Shown here in pieces: positions 17,435-25,560 of a stretch of DNA of 64,000 nucleotides (the stretch's first letter is position 1; each line of letters opens with the position of its first letter). Origin of the DNA: JAJPHU01 sp035553375 (GTDB taxonomy: Bacteria > Planctomycetota > Planctomycetia > Gemmatales > Gemmataceae); NCBI GenBank assembly GCA_035553375.1, contig DATNCY010000332.1:1-64000 (forward strand), given 5' to 3'. A program made the translations under genes and the position numbers. The notes under the pieces are model-generated. The model saw only the letters and a program-made list of their open reading frames with translations. It made no database searches and was not told where the DNA came from.

Positions 17435-18217
17435 ATGCTCATGGACCATGACCATTCCAACACGAGAGGGACGCTGACGACGGATTCGCTGCTGCGCGTC
17501 TATTTGCTCGGCTCCGTCGAGTTTGAGGCAGCGCTGACCTTGCAGCGTGCCCTGGCGTTTCACACGGCCGGCGAACGAGATTCGGCCTCCCTGGTACTCT
17601 GCGAGCATCCGCCCCTCATCACGGTGGGACGCGACGGCTCGCCCGCCAACATTCGCTGTGATTTCGACGAACTGCGCGCGCGGCGTTGGCCGGTGCGCTG
17701 GGTCAATCGCGGCGGCGGCTGTCTGCTGCATCTACCCGGACAGCTGGCCATCTATCCCATCGTGGCTCTGGATACGCGGGGTCTGGGCGTGACGGCGTAT
17801 GTCGAGCGTCTGCAACGCCTGATTGTGGCCATGTTGGACGATTTCGGCGTCAAGGGCGAGATGCGGCCGGGACAGCCCGGCGTGTGGGTAGGAGCGCGTC
17901 TCATCGCCAGTATCGGCGTGGCCGTGCGCGATTGGGTGGCCTATTTCGGCGCGGTGCTGAACATCAATCCGGATCTGTTTCCTTTCCGCATGGTCCGCAC
18001 CGCCGCCAACGAAACGGAGCCGATGACCTCGCTGGCGCGCGAACGTCGCGGCCCGCTGCGTCCATCGTTGGTGCGCGAGCGTCTCCTGGAACACTTCACC
18101 ACGGTCTTTCCCTTCCGGCGCACGGCGTTGTTTACCAATCATCCCAGCTTGAGGAGTCAGGAGTTAGGAGTCAGGAATCAGGAATCAGGAGTCAGGAGTC
18201 AGGGGACAGTATTCTGA
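17435..18217 (+). CDS. LipB-like protein lacking catalytic residues
   Basis: A BPL/LPL-fold protein of about 260 residues aligning along its length with octanoyltransferase LipB: RGGGCLLHLPGQLAIYPI, PGVWVGARLIASIG and FGAVLNINPDLFPF. In true LipB the segments read KKI.S.G and INPCG; here the lysine position is Leu (ARLIAS) and the cysteine position is Ala (RTAANE), and the FHG histidine is lost (YFG). It should not catalyse octanoyl transfer by the known Lys/Cys mechanism. The last 20 or so codons run into a 7-bp tandem repeat and end there. The start (17435, or ATG 17381) is uncertain. Alternatives: a lipoyl-domain binding protein or a divergent ligase. Confidence 0.75.
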   Translation: MLMDHDHSNTRGTLTTDSLLRVYLLGSVEFEAALTLQRALAFHTAGERDSASLVLCEHPPLITVGRDGSPANIRCDFDELRARRWPVRWVNRGGGCLLHLPGQLAIYPIVALDTRGLGVTAYVERLQRLIVAMLDDFGVKGEMRPGQPGVWVGARLIASIGVAVRDWVAYFGAVLNINPDLFPFRMVRTAANETEPMTSLARERRGPLRPSLVRERLLEHFTTVFPFRRTALFTNHPSLRSQELGVRNQESGVRSQGTVF

Positions 18218-18249
18218 TTCCTGACTCCTGATTCCTGACTCCTGACTCC
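18153..18249. repeat. Heptamer-tandem hairpin 1 (GGAGTCA)
   Basis: Seven consecutive 7-bp units (GGAGTCA with GGAGTTA and GGAATCA variants) at 18153-18201, a 13-bp spacer, then five units of the reverse complement (TGACTCC/TGATTCC) at 18215-18249. The arms can fold into a long hairpin. The left arm encodes the end of the LipB-like protein and the stop codon lies at the start of the right arm. Confidence 0.9.
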
Positions 18250-18307
18250 TGATCTACGGCTGAAACTCTTTGCCGCCGCATGGGGTATCTTCTCACGAGC
18301 AGCCACC

Positions 18308-18904
18308 GTGACCACGGACGACGATGCTACTTTGGTTCGACGCTGCCTGCGTGGAGAGGATGAGGCCATCCATCTGCTGGTCGGCCGATTCCAGACCGAA
18401 GTTTTTGGCCTGTGCGTGCGTTTGCTCAATCATCGTCACGATGCCGAGGATGTGACGCAAGAAGTGTTTCTGCGTGTTTTCCGTAGTCTGCGCCGCTGGG
18501 ACTGCCAACGTCCACTCAAACCGTGGATTATGGGCATTGCCGTCAATCGCTGCCGCACCTGGCTGACCCAGCGCACCCGACGGCCCGAGTTGGTCAATTA
18601 CTTGCAAGACACGCTACCCGGCCCCGCCGCGGACGACTCCACGGAATTGCTTCAAGAGATCCAGTGCGCCCTCGGTGAACTGCGGCTGGAGTATCGCACC
18701 GCGTTCGTACTTTTTCACGAGCAGGGGCAACCGTATGAGGAAATCGCCCAGGTGATGGGTCGGCCGGTCGGCACCATCAAGACCTGGCTGCACCGCGCTC
18801 GCCTGGAGATTCTCGAACGTCTGCGCCGCCGGGGCATGGTCCCCGCCGACAACGAAGAACACCCGACCGCCCCCCTGCCAAAAAACGGGAGAGAAGAATC
18901 GTGA
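18308..18904 (+). CDS. ECF-type RNA polymerase sigma factor
   Basis: A 198-residue extracytoplasmic-function sigma factor starting at GTG 18308. Region 2 spans about residues 10-80 (FGLCVRLLNHRHDAEDVTQE then VFLRVFRSLRRW, PWIMGIAVNRCR), region 4 about 118-172 (LRLEYRTAFVLFHEQGQPYE, EIAQVMGRPVGTIKTWLHRAR). It directs transcription of a regulon that cannot be read here. Its stop overlaps the start of the next gene by four bases (GTGA), so it is translationally coupled to a zinc-binding anti-sigma factor. Confidence 0.92.
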   Translation: MTTDDDATLVRRCLRGEDEAIHLLVGRFQTEVFGLCVRLLNHRHDAEDVTQEVFLRVFRSLRRWDCQRPLKPWIMGIAVNRCRTWLTQRTRRPELVNYLQDTLPGPAADDSTELLQEIQCALGELRLEYRTAFVLFHEQGQPYEEIAQVMGRPVGTIKTWLHRARLEILERLRRRGMVPADNEEHPTAPLPKNGREES

Positions 18905-19596
18905 ACTGTCAGGCCTCCCACAATCTGTTGCAACAGCGCCTCGACGGCACACCTATCGAGTCGCCGGAACTCCTTGAGCATCTGCGCGGCTGTGCCGACT
19001 GCCGGACGCTGGAACAGGCAACGCGGCGTTTGCAGGATGGTCTACGTCGGCTGACGCCGCCGCTGCCGCCGCCTGATTTCGCCGCGCGAATCGCCGACCG
19101 TGTCTTGCTCGATCGCCGTCGGACACGCCGCCGGGCCAAGCGCCGCTGGGCGGTGACACTGGCGCTTGCCGCCGGCTTGTTTATCGCGCTAGGACTGCGG
19201 CTCGACTGGCGCGGCCAATCTCCCACACGCGAGAGCGGAACATCCGAACCGGAGGTGACGCAGGCTCCGCCTTTGCCGAAGGAGACGCCGGTTCTCCCGC
19301 CTGCTTCGCCGACCTTACGTGAATCGGTGGCCGAGGCGAGCGAGGCCGTCGCCTCGCTAACCAGCAAGACCGCCGATGAAACCGTAAGCTCGACGCGCTG
19401 GCTGGTGCGGGAAGTGCCGCGTCCGTCATTGCCGAAAGTCGATCTGGAATCCATCGAGTCGCCGACCCGCCCGCTGCGCGAGGCTGGTCAGGGTGTTTCC
19501 GACGGACTCGAACCCGTGACGAATTCTGCTCGGCGGGCGGTTGGTTTATTCCTGCGCGAATTGCCGCCGATGGATGGGGAACCAAAGGGTTTGTAA
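18901..19596 (+). CDS. Membrane anti-sigma factor with zinc-finger domain
   Basis: A 231-residue partner of the preceding sigma factor. The N-terminus has the ZAS signature HxxxCxxC (H27, C31, C34, with C3 available as a further ligand). A basic linker leads to one transmembrane helix at about residues 83-101 (WAVTLALAAGLFIALGL). The remaining 130 residues are Pro/Ser/Thr-rich and would lie outside the cytoplasm, with no recognised sensor domain. It probably holds the sigma factor at the membrane until a signal releases it. The four-base overlap supports fixed stoichiometry. Confidence 0.85.
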   Translation: MNCQASHNLLQQRLDGTPIESPELLEHLRGCADCRTLEQATRRLQDGLRRLTPPLPPPDFAARIADRVLLDRRRTRRRAKRRWAVTLALAAGLFIALGLRLDWRGQSPTRESGTSEPEVTQAPPLPKETPVLPPASPTLRESVAEASEAVASLTSKTADETVSSTRWLVREVPRPSLPKVDLESIESPTRPLREAGQGVSDGLEPVTNSARRAVGLFLRELPPMDGEPKGL

Positions 19597-19606
19597 GTTT
19601 CTGTTG

Positions 19607-19657
19607 GCCAGCCCGCCGCGTCAGCAAGGGAATCCCTTGCTGACGCGGCGGGCTGGC
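19607..19657. repeat. Palindrome, GCCAGCCCGC family, copy 3
   Basis: Left arm GCCAGCCCGCCGCGTCAGCA, right arm TGCTGACGCGGCGGGCTGGC. Compared with copy 1, two bases in the left arm are changed and both have the matching change in the right arm, so pairing is preserved. It separates the anti-sigma gene from the next secreted protein. Confidence 0.85.
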
Positions 19658-19678
19658 TAAAACGAAGGGTATCGTATC

Positions 19679-21436
19679 ATGCAGCTATCGCCTTCCGATA
19701 ATCGCCGAAGACGATGTGGTTTCTGGCTGGCACTCGGCCTGCTCGCCCTGGCTGCACCGCTGCGGGCTGCCACGCCCCGCGATGAATTACTTCGGCTCGT
19801 GCCCGACTCGATCGGCTTCTGTCTCCTCGTGCAAGACCTGCGCGGCCACGCGACCTCTCTCCACACTTCGCCATTCGCGGAGCAGCTACGTCAATCACCC
19901 TTCATGGACAAACTTCGCAAAAGCGAAGAGTTGAAAAAACTCGACAAATTCGAGGCCAAGATAAAAGACAAACTCGGCCTGGATTGGGCGCAATTGCGCG
20001 ACGACATCCTGGGAGACGCCCTGGCATTCGCCTATCGGCCCGGCCCGCCTGGTAAACCGCAAGAGGAGCAAGGCATCATCCTGGTTCGGGCGCGCAATGC
20101 CAAGGTTCTCGCCGATCTGATCGAGCGCCTCAACAAACTCCAGAAGGACGAAGGCGAACTGAAGGAACTAGAAGAACGCCGGCACAACGACGTCACTTAT
20201 TATCGCCGTGTCGAGCGCGGCAAGCCTCCGACGTTCTACTTCGTGCATGGCTCCATTTTGGCGCTGTCCGGCCAGGAAGCGATTCTTCGGCAGGCCATCG
20301 ATTGCGACCGCACCCGAAGCGCAGACGCCGTGCCGGAGGTGACACGCCGTCTGCGGGAACTCGACGCGGAGCGCGCCCTGTTCGCCGTGTGGCTCAATCC
20401 GCGCGCGTTCGACGCCGAGGTCGAGTCCAAGGCCGTCGCTGCTGCCGCCGAGCGTGTCGCCCCCGCCAAACACTTCGCGATCTACTGGAAGGCTCTCGAT
20501 AGCGTCGTGCTATCGCTATCGCCGGCGGATCGCGACATCAACCTGTCCGTGGGCATGCGTGCCCGCGTCGTGGAGTTGCCGTCCGCCGCGCAGCGGCTAC
20601 TCCGCGAGGCGTCCACGCCAAGTGATTTATGGCGGCGCTTCCCGGAGACGGCTCTGCTCGCCGTCGCCAGCCATTTCGACGGTGCCGCCCTGTCCGACGT
20701 GTTTGGCGGCTTTCTGACGCCGGAGAGCCGGCAATCGTTCAACGCCAACCTGAATCGTCAGGTCGGCGTACTGCTTGGGACCGACAACTTCGCCAAGGAT
20801 GTGCTACCAGGCCTCGGGCCGGATTGGGGATTGTGCGTGACTACCCCTGCGGCGCGCGACAAGGGCTGGATGCCGCAAACGCTTTTCGCCCTGCGTGTGG
20901 ATTCCACCCGGACGAAGAAGCCGCTCGATCACAAGCTCCTCGACATGCTCGATTCCTTGACGCGACTTTTTGTCTTCGGTTACAACCGCCAACACCCCGA
21001 TCAAACCATAACGCCCAAGACCATCGACGTGGACAAGCAAGAGGTCCACTACCTGGCGAGCGAGCATGGCTTGCCGGCTGGCGTGCAGCCGGCCTACGCT
21101 CTGCTCAACGGTTATCTCGTTCTCTCCAGTTCCCTCGACCGCATCAGCCGCTTCGCTCAGACGACGCCAGCCCCTGCTCCCGCCGCCGACGCGCCTACGC
21201 CTCTGCTGCGCATCTCGGTCAAGGACTGGCGGAGCTACCTCAAAGAACGCCGCGAGCCGATCGTGCGATTCCTCGCCGACAAGAACCGTCTCAGCCCCGA
21301 CGAAGCCGCTCAGCAGCTGGACAAACTGCTCGCCAATCTGCAATTCGTCGATCGCCTCGAACTGCGCCAGCGTTCCGCCCCCGGTCAGGTCATCTTCACC
21401 CTTGCCGTGCAGACAGCCCAGCCGCTCAAAAAATAA
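19679..21436 (+). CDS. Large secreted protein, DUF3352-like
   Basis: A 585-residue exported protein. The signal peptide covers residues 1-31 (CGFWLALGLLALAAPLRA-A). The mature protein opens with LLRLVPDSIGFCLLVQDLRG, followed by alternating strands and charged helices (AEQLRQSPFMDKL, KDKLGLDWAQLRDDILGDAL) and repeated ILALSGQEAILRQAID-type segments. This organisation is that of DUF3352-type proteins, which planctomycetes carry in several copies; no enzyme motif is visible. It follows the sigma/anti-sigma pair by about 80 bp and could be in its regulon, but a palindrome sits between them. Confidence 0.7.
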   Translation: MQLSPSDNRRRRCGFWLALGLLALAAPLRAATPRDELLRLVPDSIGFCLLVQDLRGHATSLHTSPFAEQLRQSPFMDKLRKSEELKKLDKFEAKIKDKLGLDWAQLRDDILGDALAFAYRPGPPGKPQEEQGIILVRARNAKVLADLIERLNKLQKDEGELKELEERRHNDVTYYRRVERGKPPTFYFVHGSILALSGQEAILRQAIDCDRTRSADAVPEVTRRLRELDAERALFAVWLNPRAFDAEVESKAVAAAAERVAPAKHFAIYWKALDSVVLSLSPADRDINLSVGMRARVVELPSAAQRLLREASTPSDLWRRFPETALLAVASHFDGAALSDVFGGFLTPESRQSFNANLNRQVGVLLGTDNFAKDVLPGLGPDWGLCVTTPAARDKGWMPQTLFALRVDSTRTKKPLDHKLLDMLDSLTRLFVFGYNRQHPDQTITPKTIDVDKQEVHYLASEHGLPAGVQPAYALLNGYLVLSSSLDRISRFAQTTPAPAPAADAPTPLLRISVKDWRSYLKERREPIVRFLADKNRLSPDEAAQQLDKLLANLQFVDRLELRQRSAPGQVIFTLAVQTAQPLKK

Positions 21437-21498
21437 TGCAGAAGGCAGAATGCAGAATCAAAAACGCCTGTCTTCCATTCTGCATTCTGCCTTCTGCA
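21437..21498. repeat. Heptamer-tandem hairpin 2 (TGCAGAA)
   Basis: Three 7-bp units TGCAGAA-GGCAGAA-TGCAGAA at 21437-21457, immediately after the stop codon of the upstream gene, and three inverted units TTCTGCA-TTCTGCC-TTCTGCA at 21478-21498 with a 20-bp loop. The central variant unit (GGCAGAA/TTCTGCC) is matched on both arms. It probably serves as a transcription terminator as well. Confidence 0.9.
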
Positions 21499-21589
21499 TT
21501 TCTTCGCGGCCTCTTGCTCCGCGAGCGTCGGCACAGTATCGTCAACGTCACGTCGTATGGTTGATCCCTCTGCGAGTAGGATGGTGATT

Positions 21590-23635
21590 ATGAACGTGTC
21601 ACGACGCTTCGTGGCGATGGTTTTTCCCGTGCTGCTACTCTCCCTGTCCGCAGTCGTTTTGTTTGCCGCGCCGCCGACGAAATATGCTCCACCACCGCCG
21701 GTCAAGCCGAGCGCGGAGATCCTCAAAAAGATCCAGGAACGCAAGGACAAACTCGCCGCCGTATTGCGGCAGTTCCGTCAACTGGGTGTGCATGACCCGT
21801 TTTTGGCCGACATTGAGGTTTATTACAAAGCCGCTTTATGGATCACTCGTCATGATGAGTTTTACGACAAGGACGCCGCCGAGTGGACTATCGAGGCGCT
21901 GGAGCGTGGTCTGATCCGCGCCAGCCAGCAGGCGCAGGGCGAAACGCCCTGGTATCAGCAAACCGGCCACACGGTCGTTCACGGCTGTCGCTCGCAAATC
22001 GATGGCTCGGTACAGCCCTACGCCGTCACCTTCCCGGCCGACTATGGCAAGGAGCGGAAGAAATGGCGCATGGAGGTTGTGCTACACGGCCGTAACGCGA
22101 AGTTGACCGAGGTGAGCTTCCTGCATCAACACAACGGTTCCAAGCCGGCGCCGGACAATCTGGATTACGTTCGTCTTGATATTTACGGTCGCGGCAACGT
22201 CGCCTATCGCTGGGCGGGCGAAACCGATGTGAGCGAGGCGATCAACCATTTCTTGATCGTCGAGCAGAAGATGAAACGCGATCAATGGCTGGATGACAAT
22301 CGCGGTGTGCTGCGCGGCTTCTCCATGGGCGGTGCCGGCGTCTGGCATCTGGGTCTACACTATCCCGATCACTGGTGTGCCATCAGTCCCGGAGCCGGCT
22401 TCACCACCACGCACGGCTACGTCAAGAACCTGCCCGCCAAGCTGCCGCCCTACCAGGAAGCGTGTCTGCGCATCTACGACGCCGTCGATTACGCCGAGAA
22501 CGCCTTCAATGTGCCGGTCGTGGCCTACGGCGGCGCGGACGATCCGCAGCTGAAAGCGGCTCAAAATATCGAGGAACGCTTGAAGCCCCTCAACATTCCC
22601 ATGAAATTGCTGATCGCTCCCAAACTCGGTCATCAATTTCCCGCCGAATGGCAAAAAAAGGTCGCCGAGGCGCGCGGCCAATACATCGCCAAAGGGCGAG
22701 AGGACTATCCGCCCCGTGTCCGTTTCGTGACTTACACGTTGAAATATCCCAGCTGCGCTTGGGTTCACATTGGAGGGCTTGAGCAGCACTATCAGCGTGC
22801 CTCCGTCGAGGCCGAGCGCACCGACGAGGGTTTCAAGATCAAAACCAGCAACGTCCGCGTTCTGCAACTCGTTCTCTGGCCGGATGCCTCTCGGCAAGCC
22901 ATCACCGTGCAGATCGACAACCAACGTGTCGAAGCCTTGCCGTATGTGCCCTCGCCGAATTCTCCGTCTTTGTATCTGTGGTTGGAGCGCCGCGCCGGCC
23001 GCTGGCACTCCGTGTTACCGGAAAAGATCAACACCGATCGTCTGCGCAAGCCGCAGAAAATGCCGGGCCTACAAGGGCCGATCGATGACGCCTTCACGAC
23101 GCCGTTTCTGTGCGTGCGCGGTACCGGCCAGCCCTGGCACGAGGCCACCGACGACTACGCTAAGGCCAACCTCAAACGCTTCCGCGAGGAATGGTCGAAA
23201 TATCTGCGCGGCGACCTCCCCGTCAAGGACGATGTGGAAGTGACGCCGCAGGACATCGCCAGCCATCATCTCATCCTGTTCGGCGATCCGTCCTCGAACA
23301 GCCTGATCGAGCAAGTTCTACCTGACTTGCCGTTCACCTGGACAAAAGACAAGATTACCTGGGAGGGCAAGGACTACGCCGCCGCGGAGCATGTGCCGGC
23401 CATGATTTATCCCAGCTCGCTTTCGACCCTGCACTACGTCGTACTCAATTCGGGACACACGTTCCATGCCGCGGATTTTCAGGGCACCAACGCGCTGCTT
23501 TATCCACGTCTGGGCGATTACGCCATCCTGAAATTGGCGACCGGCAAGAAAGACGACAAGAAAGACCCCCTCGCCGTCGAAGTACAGAGGGCCGGATTGT
23601 TCGATGACTTCTGGAAGGTACGCCCGCGTCCATGA
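21590..23635 (+). CDS. Secreted alpha/beta-hydrolase, prolyl-oligopeptidase/PHB-depolymerase type
   Basis: A 681-residue exported hydrolase. The ATG at 21590 has AGGA eight bases upstream and begins a signal peptide (FVAMVFPVLLLSLSAVVLFA-A). The catalytic core lies in the middle: an MEVVLHGRNAKLTE oxyanion-type strand, then the elbow GFSMGGAGVWHLGLHYPDHW, an AYGGADDPQ acid loop and a KLGHQFP histidine segment. Beyond residue 380 is a beta-rich domain and a segment (LILFGDPSSNSLIEQVLPDL) seen in planctomycete peptidase-like proteins. Likely substrates are esters or peptides of complex polymers. No partner gene is adjacent. Confidence 0.8.
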   Translation: MNVSRRFVAMVFPVLLLSLSAVVLFAAPPTKYAPPPPVKPSAEILKKIQERKDKLAAVLRQFRQLGVHDPFLADIEVYYKAALWITRHDEFYDKDAAEWTIEALERGLIRASQQAQGETPWYQQTGHTVVHGCRSQIDGSVQPYAVTFPADYGKERKKWRMEVVLHGRNAKLTEVSFLHQHNGSKPAPDNLDYVRLDIYGRGNVAYRWAGETDVSEAINHFLIVEQKMKRDQWLDDNRGVLRGFSMGGAGVWHLGLHYPDHWCAISPGAGFTTTHGYVKNLPAKLPPYQEACLRIYDAVDYAENAFNVPVVAYGGADDPQLKAAQNIEERLKPLNIPMKLLIAPKLGHQFPAEWQKKVAEARGQYIAKGREDYPPRVRFVTYTLKYPSCAWVHIGGLEQHYQRASVEAERTDEGFKIKTSNVRVLQLVLWPDASRQAITVQIDNQRVEALPYVPSPNSPSLYLWLERRAGRWHSVLPEKINTDRLRKPQKMPGLQGPIDDAFTTPFLCVRGTGQPWHEATDDYAKANLKRFREEWSKYLRGDLPVKDDVEVTPQDIASHHLILFGDPSSNSLIEQVLPDLPFTWTKDKITWEGKDYAAAEHVPAMIYPSSLSTLHYVVLNSGHTFHAADFQGTNALLYPRLGDYAILKLATGKKDDKKDPLAVEVQRAGLFDDFWKVRPRP

Positions 23636-23648
23636 AATGTCCCTTGAG

Positions 23649-23688
23649 CCGCTTGCGGCTTAGCGCTCCTCGCTAAGCCACAAGCGGC
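23649..23688. repeat. Short palindrome between secreted hydrolase and kinase
   Basis: Arms GCCGCTTGCGGCTTAGCG and CGCTAAGCCACAAGCGGC around a four-base loop. It falls within the 77-bp space between two plus-strand genes, where it may terminate the upstream transcript. Confidence 0.7.
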
Positions 23689-23712
23689 CGGCCCGGCCAA
23701 CGGGGAAACATC

Positions 23713-25368
23713 GTGATACACTGTCCTACCTGTCATCAGGAATTGGAGCCGGGCGTCCGTTTTTGCCCTCACGACGGTACGCCGCTGACAGAGACCTCGG
23801 CCGCTAGTCCTACCCGCACGCCCACCGGAGCAACGAAGACCGGACAACCTGCCGTCCCCAAGGAGATCGAGCTACCCATCACGGTTGGCGGACGCTATCG
23901 CCTGACGGAATTGCGCGGCGGCGGCGGCATGGCCAAGGTCTATCTTGCCGTGGATGTCACCCTCGACCGCGAGGTCGCCGTCAAGCTCATCAACGCCGAA
24001 CTGCGCAACGAAAACGAGTTCGATCAACGCTTCCAGCGCGAGGCACGCATCGCCAGTCAGCTGTCCGATCCGCATATCGTCGTGGTCCACGACTTCGGCA
24101 TCGATCCCACGCACGGACCGTTTTTGGTCATGGAGTATCTGCAAGGGCAGACGCTGCGCGAACGGCTGCAAAGCGAGGGACCGCTGCCGCTGAAGGCGGC
24201 TTTGCAACTGAGCGCCCAACTGCTGCTGGCGCTGATTCATGCTCACGGCAAGAACATCGTGCATCGCGACATCAAGCCGGACAATATCTTCTTGCTGAAT
24301 CAAAGCGGCGTCCGTTTGCATGTACGCGTCCTCGATTTCGGCATCGCGCGCATCTTCCGCCGCGGCGAGGGCGGCAACGCCGAGACGCTGACGAACCCCG
24401 GCGCAGTGCTGGGCACACCGCGCTACATGTCGCCGGAGCAATTGGCCGGCCAGTCGGTCGATGTTCGCTCCGATCTCTACAGCGCCGCCCTGGTCATTCA
24501 CGAGGCGATCACCGGACAGTTACCCTACGTCAGCGGCAAAAAACTGTGCGAACTGTGTCCCGAAGCATCGCCGACTTTGCAGGAACTTCTCGATCAATGC
24601 CTGAAGCCGAACCCGGCCGAGCGGCCACCGAACGCTATTGAGGTGTATCTGCGTTTACAGGAATTGGGCAAGGCCAGCGGCATCTTGCTGTTGCCGCCCG
24701 GCGCGATGGATAAGCTGGTCGCCTCGCGCCAGGCGGCGGAGCCGACCATTGCTTACACACCGACACCACCACGCAGGTGGATGCGCCGGCGTGTCCTGCT
24801 CCGCGGATTGCTGCTGCTGATCCTTGTCGGGTTGGCGGCGCTGGTTTATGTCCGCTTCTTCAAGACTCGGCCGATGGATGCACACCATGCGTCACTGTTG
24901 GGCGTCCGCATTGGCGACTCCCAACAGGAAGTGGTGGATCGACTGAAGCTGGTGAAGGGGGCGCCGATGAACCCGTGGGCGGTGGAGAAGACGCCTGGCT
25001 ATCTCGGCCATGTGCTTCGAGCCGAAGATGTCGGCTTGCCGGTCGAGGCTCTGCCCCGACTGGATGTGCAGCGCACCGAGGACGACAAAGTTTGCATCGT
25101 GTTTTACGAAGACCGAGTACGGGCCGTTATTGCGCGGAGTCCGCGGGCCGGGACGGAACGCGGACTCAAGATTCTCGACCGTCAGGGTCGGGTGCTGGAT
25201 GTCTACCCCGAAGATGTCAGCCAAGACTTTTCGATCGAAGTGGCCGGTTCCGCACGCGCCAGCCGTAAGATTGAAATCCGCCGCTATGATTCGTTGGGCA
25301 TCGGCTTCGAGATGCACGAGGGCAAGGTGACGGCCATCACGCTTTATCCGTCGGTCGGCAATCCTTGA
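23713..25368 (+). CDS. Membrane Ser/Thr kinase with N-terminal zinc ribbon
   Basis: A 551-residue receptor-like kinase starting at GTG 23713. Residues 4-21 form a zinc ribbon (CPTCHQELEPGVRFCPHDG). The kinase domain (about 60-330) is complete: ELRGGGGMAKVYLA, VAVKLI, HRDIKPDNIF, DFGIAR, GTPRYMSPEQLAG and DVRSDLYSAAL. A single membrane helix lies near 358-380 (LLRGLLLLILVGLAALVYV), followed by a 170-residue outer domain containing LGVRIGDSQQEVVDRL, which resembles the short DUF-type domains found in secreted planctomycete proteins. It should phosphorylate cytoplasmic targets in response to an external signal; the ligand is unknown. Confidence 0.88.
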   Translation: MIHCPTCHQELEPGVRFCPHDGTPLTETSAASPTRTPTGATKTGQPAVPKEIELPITVGGRYRLTELRGGGGMAKVYLAVDVTLDREVAVKLINAELRNENEFDQRFQREARIASQLSDPHIVVVHDFGIDPTHGPFLVMEYLQGQTLRERLQSEGPLPLKAALQLSAQLLLALIHAHGKNIVHRDIKPDNIFLLNQSGVRLHVRVLDFGIARIFRRGEGGNAETLTNPGAVLGTPRYMSPEQLAGQSVDVRSDLYSAALVIHEAITGQLPYVSGKKLCELCPEASPTLQELLDQCLKPNPAERPPNAIEVYLRLQELGKASGILLLPPGAMDKLVASRQAAEPTIAYTPTPPRRWMRRRVLLRGLLLLILVGLAALVYVRFFKTRPMDAHHASLLGVRIGDSQQEVVDRLKLVKGAPMNPWAVEKTPGYLGHVLRAEDVGLPVEALPRLDVQRTEDDKVCIVFYEDRVRAVIARSPRAGTERGLKILDRQGRVLDVYPEDVSQDFSIEVAGSARASRKIEIRRYDSLGIGFEMHEGKVTAITLYPSVGNP

Positions 25369-25393
25369 TGCGATCATCTCAGTATCCTTGATT

Positions 25394-25444
25394 GCCAGCC
25401 CGCAGCGCCAGCAAGGGAATCCCTTGCTGGCGCTGCGGGCTGGC
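25394..25444. repeat. Palindrome, GCCAGCCCGC family, copy 4
   Basis: Arms GCCAGCCCGCAGCGCCAGCA and TGCTGGCGCTGCGGGCTGGC around GGGAATCC, a perfect inverted repeat. Read through on either strand it encodes the peptide start MPARSASKG, a frequent source of false small proteins. Confidence 0.9.
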
Positions 25445-25560
25445 AAGGGTTGGCCCAGAAGTCTGTAAGCTCCATCTTGACGACATCGGCGCGGCTGGCT
25501 ACCTTGCGATGTTAGTGCGGACTAGCGTTTCCGCGGGGACTGTTGTCCTGGAGTTAAACT

